From: Branchiostoma lanceolatum
Taxonomy: Eukaryota > Chordata > Leptocardii > Amphioxiformes > Branchiostomatidae
Assembly: GCF_035083965.1 (NCBI RefSeq)
Contig: NC_089732.1
Span: forward strand, 14,552,424-14,616,423
Direction: 5' to 3'
Length of the DNA: 64,000 bases
Shown here: in pieces, positions 20,440 through 32,400 of the stretch
Layout: each line of letters starts with the position of its first letter
Position numbering within the stretch: the stretch's first letter is position 1
Notes under the pieces: model-generated
Told to the model about the DNA's origin: nothing
The model's database searches: none
The model's input: only the letters and a program-made list of their open reading frames with translations
Made by a program: the position numbers and the translations under genes

Positions 20440-23400
20440 CTACCCTCTGAATCCTTCATCACCACTCACGCCATCACTGCCGTCGGAGTCTACCACCTCA
20501 TATTCGAAATCATCATCTTTGTCAATGTTCACGTAGCTCTGAAACAAGGTGTAAAACAAATGCAAATATATTAGATTGTGCATTAACGTCATACATAGGA
20601 GCTCTATGGACACAGCAAAAGTATAGAGACCCCTATTAGAGATTTCAATAAGTGTCTTAGCCCTTTTCAAATCATTGAAATCTTAGGTCTCCAAGAAAAT
20701 GGCCAAAATCTATGCGCTACATGCATAAATGGTTAATCTTGGTCACCGTTCTGACAAGCAGTTTTGAGCATATTGACATATTACATAAAATATGGTGTAT
20801 GTACATGCATCATTTAGATGTGTTATGAAAATTATATTTCATTTTCCCACTGACTAGACAACTTGAAAAAAATTGCTAGAGGACCATCAACAGAATCGCT
20901 GGTCTAGTATCAGTTAACGGAGGTATGGGTGCTGGAACTTGCAACAAGATCAGTAACGTCATGCGTTGAACCATCAGATTAAAGGCCACAAGACAGTATT
21001 TAAGAATTGCTATCTATTACATGGTAATTATGTACAAAAGAGGCTGTCAAAAGTCACCGAGTTTTCGTTCATGAAAAACATACATTGGCAGGGGTGTCAG
21101 AGCATAATTTCAACTTTCTTATCGGCACAACCCGTATGAATCCGGCCATGTTTACAAAAATTGACCTTTGACCTCCTTCCCTACCTGACTATCACACAAA
21201 AACACAAAACTTCTACTACCTACAGTCACCACAAACATGGATGAAAGTCTGAGTTTTCAACACAATAATAAGGTTAAAAACCTTTACCTGTAACATCCAG
21301 CTCAAAAATACCAACATATCCTAGAAAAAAAAACCTTTACAGCTACTTTTACCAAGGGTATCAAGCCTATCTATAGGCTAGAAGTGGGCCTTCTGCGCCT
21401 GCGCCATTACTGGAGTGCGGCCTAAACATAAAGCTCCATACTCACGTGTTTGTCCTCAATCATGCCCTCTAGCTGTTCAGCCAGGTCGATGAAGGTCGGC
21501 CGGTCCTCCGGACGGGTTTTCCAGCACAACATCATCAGCTGGTATCTAATATAGTATGAACAATCCATGCGTTTCAGATATGTGTTGTCATACTTGTTGC
21601 ATTGCTTAGAATTGCGTGGCATATTTGACACCACAATAGCTATGATTTCTGTGAAATTCAGTGATTTAAAAAAAATCAAATTTCATGTATTAATCATATT
21701 GATAGAAATAAATGATTAGACATAAATTACAACAAAAAAAAAACCATGTAAAAATATTTCAGAGGGGAATACGGCTAAAGAAGTATAAAGAGGGAAAACA
21801 TTCAAGCTTTTTTATGAAGCAACTAAAGAAAAATGTTCTATAAAAGGTTTCAAATGGGGGTCCCGGGGAGGTGCCTCGAGCACGATAAAAGGCACTACAA
21901 CGGCGTCATTACTCAGATGGGTACCTACTTCATGTACTTCAGATGAATATATGAATATTTAGATAACTAAGTAATGGATATAATGGATAAAAGATCATAC
22001 AGTTCTGCCTCGCAGTTCCTTGGTTTCGGCAGCCGGTATCCGTCACGCAGCCGCCCTAGTATGGTTCTTGATTTCATTCCACGGTATGGGGTTCCTCCTA
22101 GATGGGTATTACAGCCATACTAAAATCAGTGTAGCATTGATATCAATCATAATGTGTGCACCGAATGGATCAACAATATTGAAACTCATTAAATACAATA
22201 TAATCTATTGATGTGTAGTTATAATGATTTTCATTCTCACCAATAGTGACGATCTCCCAGAGCAGAATTCCGAAAGACCATCTGAGTAGAAAACAAAAAA
22301 ACAAAAAAACAAGCCGATTAAGCGATGACCATTGACACTAGTACTTTCGTATTGTAACCGTGTGAATTTTTCTGGAGGTATATATTACTAGTCACTGCAC
22401 GAAATGGCCACGTATCCTGACGGATCCGACGTATCCGGAATCGGGCCTCATGGCGTTTCCGAGCGAATCCGGAAAAATCCCAGTTCACTGCTCGGATACT
22501 GAAGTGCCCGCAGATCCGACCAATTCCGACGCCGTATTCTTCTGGATTCGTGATGCGCCTCGGATACCCGAAGATATTTGCGCGGATCCCTCGTTTTTTG
22601 ATATTTGGAATGTTCGGATTGTTTGTATGTCGGTAGTTGCTTCGGATCCTGACGAATAAATACACACGGCACGGCATGATCTCATTTCCTGACGAATCCA
22701 GCAGATCCGGAATTGCGCATCATAGCAGATACGGAACGTTTCCGATTGGATCCGATGCACCTCAGATCAGACAATTCCGGCGCCGTATACGTCTGGATCC
22801 TTCATACGTTTCGGGTACAGATACGGAACGTTTCCGAGCAAATTCAGACAATTACCAGGTACACCTCAGATCCGGCAATTCCGACGCCGTATACGTCTGG
22901 ATCCGTGATGCGCGTCGGATACCTGAGGATATTTGCGCGGATCCTTCGTTTCTAGATATTTGTCAATATGGCAGAGATGTTTGGATTGTTTGTCGGTAGT
23001 TGCTTCGGATCCTGACCAACAAATACACACTGCACGGCACGCGGCATGATCTCAGATCCTGACGAATCCAACAGATCCGGAACTGCGCATCATAGCAGAT
23101 ACGGAACGTTTCCGATTGGATCCGATGCACCTCAGATCCGACAATTCCCGCGCCGTATACGTCTGGATCCTTCATATGTTTCGGGTACAGATACGGAACG
23201 TTTCCGAGCAAATTCGGACAAATACCAGGAACACCTCAGATCCAGCAATTCTGATGCCGTATACGTCTGGATACGTTTCGGGTACAGATAAAATATCTAC
23301 TCGGATCTTTCATTTTTTTATGTATTTGCCAATATGTTAGAAGTTCAGATTTGCCAATATGTTAGAAGTCATGAGCTGTCTCGGATCCTGACGTGTACGG

Positions 23401-26400
23401 AACACGGATTCGTGTCGGATATCCAAATTACCCACAAGACACTTCTGGGCGCGACAAACGTTAACGGTTTTCTTTCGGTTAACAGCACAGACAAGAACGG
23501 CGTTTCATCACCTTCTGTGCTTAACATGGCATCGCCAGAGTCTACCATGGTCGACCAGTGATTTTTGAGTGACTTGAGAGTCGAAGGGAATTCGGTGTAA
23601 ACTCAAACGCACGGAATTGCGACGTTGTCTTCTTCGTGCATGCAATATTCGTCGCCCCCCTCCCCCCTTGTAAACGCTGGTAGGCAGTTGATTCATCATT
23701 TTGAGGGACTGCCCTTTGGTAAGTACAAATTGAAAAATTCCCGTTTCTAACTAGTTTTGACGTCAGTTATCCTCCTATTGTGGCTTGACATATCATCGCA
23801 TTCGCATGACCATAAGAATTCTCCAGCCGACCTGCCCTTTTACGGCGTTAGGATCTAGGAAATTTAAAATTTCAATTTGTTCATTCTTGCCAATGGTCAT
23901 CAGACATGTGTGTCTGGTTAACGTTTCAGATACAAAATAGCAAGCAGTGGAGGGAAAGATAATTAAAGATATGGAAGGGAAGAAAATGTCATAAGTATTT
24001 GTCCCACAAAGATCCCACAGTTTGTGGATAGTGAACTAGAACTTATAAGGAGGCAGTAGTGTGCCTCAGTGATTATTTCATTCAGTTATAGCTGTGCATG
24101 TTTGATCAATATCATATTCAAGTTATAGATGTAAGTTTTACGTAGTCAATTCAACGATGCCCAGATTCATTTTTTTTACACATGCGAGTATGTGATATGT
24201 TTAATATTTGTCATTGTTTCCATTTATATATATATATCCAGTACAGCATCGGCAGATACTTCCTTCACAAATGCAGCACATATTGTGAGGACCTTGGCTG
24301 GGAACAAAGCAATCAACTGTCAGATGCTCAGCTGCTGAGTACCTCAGGCTCCTTTGGTAAGTCCATCATCGGTACACTTAAATGTTAGCTGAGAGAGGCA
24401 TGATGGATATCCATTGTCCCGTGTTTTTTGTAGCTGCTGTGATGAAACGAAGCCCATGTCAAAATCATGTGACATGTTCCTTAAATACGTGAATTGATAT
24501 TTATTCATCATTTGGTTTTATCATATAGGAACTGGTTCATCACAAGATGGACTCCAAGCTGAGTCCAACATGCAGATACAGAAGAAATCAGCCTTGCCTG
24601 TCCCTTACCAAGAGTGCATGGAAGAAGTGAACTCAGATGTAGTCAGAGAATGGGGAGAGGACGATTATACACATGCAGTTCCACGGCATATGCTACTTAC
24701 GTTTAAAATGTGGCGTGTCATCATGGGAGTTCTTCAGACAGTATAATGTTACTTTCTATTTTCAACCTCTGTATTTGAAACAATTGTATCTGATGGCTTT
24801 TAGACGAAGAGCTGGCCACAAATAAGGCTTTTATTACTTTAGTGGAATATTTAGAACATGTAGATGATTTTGGTCCAAGGGCACTATACAGTAGTAAATA
24901 TTACCACAATGTTGTGATGGTGTTAATTGTAATACATTTCATAATTTGTCAGAACATTGTGCTTGCACAACCCCAATTTACCGACATTAACCTGCATATG
25001 CAGTGGTGCTTTGAGTATATGGATGTCCCTCAGCCTGTCTCAAATGAAATGGATCATTTAGCCACATAGTACTTCCGTATTGTATTGTATTTGATAGTTT
25101 TTGAACTTAGAAATACATTATGTTGAGATATGAAATGATACATATGTTACATACAGGCTTTCCCAAACTTCCTGTCATTCAAAATGATGTTTTGGGTATA
25201 GTTAAATTAGGAATGGAAGCACTTAGTCGGATCCGTTACGGATTCGTTGTTTTGTCCACCTGTATCCGTCAGTATTCACCATTTTCTTCAAAATACAGAA
25301 AAATCCCTGTACGCATCCGTCAGGATCTGTGGCATTTCCGTACAGTGTACGGCTCCGTATTCGTCGAAAATCCCTTACTTTCGGATTCTTCAGGAAATAT
25401 TCCATATACCGGTGCGGAAATAGTCGGATACGTTACACGAATCCGTATGTATCCGTCAGTATCCGCCAAAAATACAGAAAAATTCCTGTTCGTATCCGTC
25501 AGGATCGGTGGCATTTCCGTACAGTGTACGGCTCCGTATTCGTCGAAAATCCCTTACTTTCGGATTCTTCAGGAAATATTCCATATACCGGTGCGGAAAT
25601 AGTCGGATACCTTACACGAATCCGCATGTATCCGTCAGTATCCGACAAAAATACAGAAAAATCCCGGTACGTATACGCCGGGAAACGAGGCCATTTCGTG
25701 CAGTGAGTACGTTGATGAGGGTTAGACATCCAGGTAATAAGATACGCCAAAAATTGTTACTCAAGCAACTGGAGAAAATTTTGAAACAGTCAGACGTTTC
25801 ACAGTTTTATCCAATTGCTTGATTAACTATTTTTGGCGTATATTACTAGTATTTGTTTTGTGCAATTAACTACAATCTACTGCATGCTTGTTAAATTGAT
25901 TCAAACATACATGTCACTCTTTGTTGTGTAGATCCTCCTGGTCAGCGCCTCTATCGCGGTGGATCGGAAAGGGATGGCTCTCTGTAATGTCGAAGACAAA
26001 AAGTTACCTCATCAGGGTCTCATCTACATCCTTTCTTTGACCTGCTGCTTCAAATCTGTCAGTTAAAGGCAACCAAAGCAATATCAGGGCAAAAAGAAAA
26101 TGAAAATAAATAAAAGATGCTTAAATCTTCATGGTAGTTTTAATACTGGTTAGCACATCTGCGTAATAACTTCACACTTTGAGCATTTTAAAACCGCGCA
26201 AAATTACGATGACCCCCCTAATTTCGCCCGCGAGCCTACAAAAAACTCCGCCCACGATTTTCAGTGAGTTCTGACATCACAACAACGTCGTATTTTTGTA
26301 TCATGGATGTTGCTATTCGTTGTGATAGTGTTGTTTAAACTAATCATGTACAGAAATGACTAAATAAATTGACTTTCAAGATCCGATTTTCAGTCCGTAA

Positions 26401-29400
26401 TATCGCTTGGGTTTCCTTTAAGAAAATAAACGCCACCTCTATGGTGCTAAAGGAAATATATATAGCTGACCAGGCGATTGATAACAGAGTGTCTCCATCA
26501 TCAGAATATTGTAATCATATATACCTTTGACGTCTGTTCATAGATGCCCTCCCCACGTGACAATCCAAAGTCGGCAACCTTGGCAATGAGGTTATCCGTG
26601 AGGAGAACATTCCTGGCAGCCAGGTCACGGTGAATCACCTGTCAAATATTCAATAACATTTTTTTTTAATGTATTTATTTATTTATCAATCAATAAACAA
26701 AGTTAATGAATTGTTAACAACGTTGTAAATTATGTCTTGTGTGTGGTTCAAGCACCAGCTAACTGCTGCCTGTGTGCCTTACACTCTATGACATGTACCT
26801 CATCCCAGCTATCCCTCTTCGACCGTTAGGTCACCCTCTGACAATACTTCAGTTTCTACACTGTTTTATTTCTTCCTGGTCTTGTGATCTTAGAATATAA
26901 TCTCCCTGTATGCCATCTGAGCAAGCAAGCAACAAAACAGACTGACTCACCTCCTTGGCAGACAGGTGGCCCATTCCAGTTGCTACGTCACAGGCAATAC
27001 GCAGCAACTGGACAGGCGATAGGGTGGACAGCGTGCGGCCGTTGAAATCTGACCGGCTGTTGGCGTAAGTTGGAGTCACAACTTCCTGCATCCGGGAGTT
27101 CCTCAAAAACTTCAACAGATCGCCATTTCCAGCCATTTCAAGAGCCATGTACTGCTGACCTGGATCGAATTTATTTTGATTATTTCATTAAACAAGAAAT
27201 CAACATTTTTCTTACTTTATATGACATGCTAGATATAGTTTTAGGCCACAGTTTAGTAGCATTTCAACTGTTAGGCAAAAACAAGTCATTTAGAAGTTGC
27301 CCAAAACCCTAAGGTTGTCTAGATTTACCCGCTGCGTGTATGTGCTGCTTTTGTATGCTAATGATGATCACGCGGTTGATTTGAAATTTAACAGAAAGGG
27401 TTAAATGCATTAATTATGTAGTCTCACCTTGGTAAATACAGAACCCAAGAAGGTTGATGATGTTAGGATGATACCCAACATGGCGCATGATGTTCACCTC
27501 TTGCTGAAAGTCCTGCTTGCTAGTGTCATCTGCACCACCTATAGCACGGGTAGGCAATTTTATTTATTTTCTTATTTATCTATTGGTTCAGCCAAGGAGG
27601 TTAAAATACCTATTTTAACCTCCTTGGTTCAGCATGTATATGCCAGGGTTGCCCAACTAGCCGGAGGCTATTACTAAGGGCGAACCCATGTGTGGTCATA
27701 GGACTGTAGGTTTTGGACCACTCACACCGGGGCATGGCCCTACTCTTTTTCGAAAGGTGTGGTGGGTTCTTTTACGTGCGCGGGGTTGGGCTCTCCCCAA
27801 ACACGGGACCCCATTTAACGTCCTATCCGAGGGACGTCCCTAACCCTAAATGAGCTAGGTATTCATTTACACCTGAGTGAAGTGAGGAAAGTCATGTTAA
27901 GTGCCTTTCCCAAGGGCACAACGTTGGGGCGCATGTCCAGACAAGTATGGGGGCAGTCTGGGTTCGAACTCGGGTCCCCTTGTTTCACAGTCGTATGTGC
28001 TATCCATTACGCCACACGACGACACGGGTAGGCAATGTTACATTAATTTTGGGATGCTCAATATTGTAGCTGATTATGCGTTTGTATGTATCTGAACGGC
28101 CAGTTTCAGATAGTATCCACTAACTATCGTCGGTGACTGTAGTATTTTCATTCGTAACTAGTATAAATTTATTCGCTTTTATCTCATGAACGTAATAATG
28201 CATTTATGTATTTGTTCAAATGGCTCTACGATGTTAATTGGATTGTATTGATTGTAGCATTGTATTTAAACTAGTGTTGTGTAATTTCCATTGCCTATGT
28301 ATCTGTCTGGCCATAAATGTCGACTCTCCAATTAATATCAGCTACGCTTCCTCGAGAGTCGGTGTAATGTATTTTAGCATTTGACAATGAATGTAAATGT
28401 ATTCGCTTTATAGCATAGCACACTTATGTATAGAATGGCGTCATAAACAGATGATATGTAGGAGTAATGTGTTGGCATACGTTTCAATATTTTGATGGCA
28501 GATGGAATCCGTTCACCATCGACCATGACTGTTCCCTTGCGGACCTCTCCAAAGTGCCCTGCTCCGAGCAGATTGGAAGTAAGAGAGATGTCTTCCCAAG
28601 TCAACTCCCTGTTGTAATCAGTTGGCAAGATCTCCAGGGGAATGTGTTGAAGAGGCTGTCATGCAATAAAGCAAAAAAATAACAACACAAATAAATCATG
28701 GCTTTTGTAGATAGCATCATGTGAGGCAAACGAAAGTCATCAAAACAAATACATGTATATTGATGAACATTACTTCTACATAGAATATCTCTACAAGAAT
28801 TGTGATATATATCAGCAGCTTGCATGTACAGCAAGAATGATTTTTTGAGAGTAAGAATGGTACAAGGAAACTCGATAACAGTATTGATGGGAAGGATAGT
28901 GGTATTCTATTTTAATATCACTGCAGAATTGGATACCATAATCTCTTTTTTTTACAGTACATTTTATTTGATATCTATATTTGATATTGCTATGCCTGTC
29001 TTTGGTTCTATGTGATACGATATATATTTCATTTTCTTACTACTTACCGAAATTGGAATCCGAACCTCGTTGTTTCCGGCTGCACCAGATGCTGCATCAG
29101 TGTCATCCCTCGCATGGTGTCTTGTTTGTTCTGAAAAAGAAATAGCAACATGGATCATTTAACCATTTAGATTTAGAAACGGAAAACTTGATCTATGCTA
29201 TTGTAAAGGCAGTAACAATATTCCAATTGAATTGCGACTTAGCACAGATTTATAAAATGCCATTTGGTATACCGTGTAAGCATTTTACAGCTAGTTCAAA
29301 TAGAATTTAACTACTTTACCTGCTACATCTACAAACGACGTATTGACGTATCCGGTCACGTTTTGTGACGATTCTTCAACTGAAGGTGTACTGGTTCGCT

Positions 29401-32400
29401 TCTTTTTTCGCCTGTCAATTAAGATACGGATAAGAGACTGCATGTTTATACAACTATAGAGATCTTCAGTCGGTTAAGTTGATAGATACATTTTTCGACA
29501 TAACTTTAAACGCTGAAGTATAATACCAGCTAGTTCATAGAGTTCATATAAAAAGTCCTGCAGAAATAACACGTGCTCAGAAATGATGAACTTAACCTTA
29601 CCTGCGCATGAAGAAAACAACAACGACCCCTAGTATCAAAATAAGAACTGCAGCAACTCCGCCCCCAACTGCAGCCGCCACCACGTTAGCTGATTGACCT
29701 GCAGGTATATTCAGTCAATCCATGATTTCTTCAACTCGACTTATGTGTAATACGTCAAAAGAAACAATAGGCGTTTAAAATAACAAACTTTAATTTTCTC
29801 TTTGGTTTAAGAGCATGATTACCGCCAAAATTAGCGACTTTCATTTGATTTTTAAAAAAAATTGGTACCATATCTACCTGGTACTGTCGTACTCGATGAC
29901 AAGGGCGTTGTAGACGTCTGAGTTGATGTTGTTGTTATTGTACTTTGTGTAGTTGTCCAGGGCGGGGTTGTTGCGGTAGAGCTTGTAATGGTTAACTCTG
30001 AGAGGGGACACATTAGTTTTAGATTCCCGGTATCATCAAGATAGCTAATGTAAAAGCAGATCGTTTTGTGCCGTCAGGAAATGTTTGTAAAAATGTTACC
30101 ATTGCATTGCATTTCAACCAACGCCGGTAAATTGAAAATGGATTGTCTAATACATTAGAGCCAGTTAGTATTTAATTACCTGTTACTGCTGTATTGGGGC
30201 CTTGGCTTGCAGTTCCAGCCTCTGCAGTACGTGTCGATGTAGTTGTGGCAGAACTCGTTAACAAAGGTGTTGTCGACGTCGTTGTTGTTACTGCGCTTTG
30301 TGTCGTTGTCCAGGACGGCGTTGTTGTAGGAAAGCTTGTTATAGGTAACTCTGAAAAGGTGCACATGCGTTTTAACGTGCGTTTTTAGCTTCCGGCTATC
30401 AGGATATCATAATATTGATTGTTGATTTGTCGGAAATGAAATTAAGTTGAATATGATGTTAGATACCGTCCAGCTATTCGTGAAAAGTCATAGTTTCGGA
30501 TCCAGCTTACTAATATGTAACGAGAAACTTGTTTCTGAGGTTTTATCATTTTTTATCCATAAGTTATTTTAGCTACTTACCATCGACTCCGAGTAGTTCT
30601 ACCCGTAGTCTTGATGCTCCAGAAAACGTTTGGGGGTTCACCAGAATATACCGGGCGTAGATGTAGGGAGTGAAGTTGTTTTGAACAATCGTCTCGTCGT
30701 CGCTATTTCCGGTAAAAATCTGAGAGACGAGAAATACAGTTATCAATTGAGAGCTGAGGCTCACAAACATAACATAATAGTATTACGTTTATACTACCAT
30801 CAGAATACAAAACTTATTGCTTAAGAATAGCTTAAGATACAACGTATGTCTCGTTCTGTAGAATATTTATTTTATTGCCCTATATTTACAGTGATGCAAT
30901 TTAGTCACAAGCTGCATTGGTGCAGTAGTAGTTTGAAAATAAGTAAATATTAAAGCTTTTGTTCTCATATGATCATTGGCGTGAGGCCAAGGATTGTTCG
31001 ATTAATTGCCCGTAGAACTGCCCAAGCTGGTGCCTAAGTTCCGAGCGTGACCAGAGATAAAGAACTCGGGCATCAGCGAGTTCTTAGCGAGGCCGTAGGC
31101 CGAGAAAACATCATATTCAAGTTTGCTGCATTCAGAACGTCAAACAATACATAAATGCGAGTCTGATTGTTTCCAGTGTTATAGTTGATTCTAGTATCAA
31201 ATGGGGAGCAATGCATGACATGTAGGGGTGGGTACCGGTACAGAAGATTCAGGTCCGGTCCAGGTCCAGGTCCAGAGGGCCAGGTCCAGGTCCGGACCTG
31301 TACCTGTACCTGATTATAGTCGTGTCTCAGTACATCATATTTTGGAGAGCGAGACACTAGTAAAGGCCGTTGTGAGTCCTACGGGTTATGTTCAAATTGT
31401 ATATTAGAATTATCGGTGCATATTAATATGCAAAAAGAAAACGAAGATGTACCGAAGCATGCAACCATGTATTCAAGGTAACTTTTATCTCACAAGAGTG
31501 ATTCATAGCAACATTGTTCTTCTTTGAGTACAATGTAGTTGACAACAACTATATACATTATGACCAGAATTTTCTAATCGGTCCATATGCCGGTCCACTG
31601 AATTTTTCCGGACCGGTTTTTTTGGACCGGTCCATAACAAAATACCGGTTTTGGACCGGTACACTGTACCGGTACCCACCCCTAATGACATGTATATATA
31701 GCTTTAATGCTTTTCTTACAAAAGTTTGTAAACGATGCAAACCTAAAGCCATTCACCATCTTTACTTCCTTGACCAACGTAATGATTGACGATCATCAAA
31801 AATGATTTTAAAAAATGTTGATCAAATTAAGTGAGCATAAAGCTTACCTTGGCACTTCCACCACCCTCCGAGTAGAGAATGACATTCGATGTGTTGTCCC
31901 GCTGGTATATAACCCTGTAGGTTTCGATGTAGCCATCTCCCTGTCCCTGGGTCTGGATACCGAAAATGTAACGAGCGTATAACAGATCTACAGCCAGGGA
32001 CTCTGTACCCTGTCCTGACACCGGTCCTGACGGCTGCCATGCACCATCGCCGTTCAGACGGCCCCTGAACGCCTCGGATCCGTTTAGTTGCGATGATGCA
32101 GTCATTTGACCATCTGTGATGATTGTGTCATCCTGTACTCCAAATGGCTGGTAAAAGCTCGATACCCTGTCAGTTAATGTGGTACTAGGCTGGGCACACA
32201 CTGTATAATAGGTTGTGATTAAAAAATATATATTTGGTTGGAAACTGATTGTAGCGGTGGAGAACGCAATGGGTAGAGCGGCATTTTACAAGATACATGT
32301 ACGTTAGACAAGGAACTAAGTGAAAGAAGAAAAACAAACTCTTATGATGTGTCAGTAAGTAAAAGAAGATCAAAAAGTGAAATTGCAGCTCGATGGCTTG

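Noticed and set aside
22318-23340. Several overlapping 60-120 aa frames
   Set aside because: All come from the subterminal GATCCG/GTATCCG arrays of the CACTA element, which are open by composition in many frames.
30176-30388. Overlapping open frames on both strands around the Thr-rich exon
   Set aside because: Low-complexity ACN codon repeats keep several frames open; only the minus frame with correct splice phases fits the receptor.
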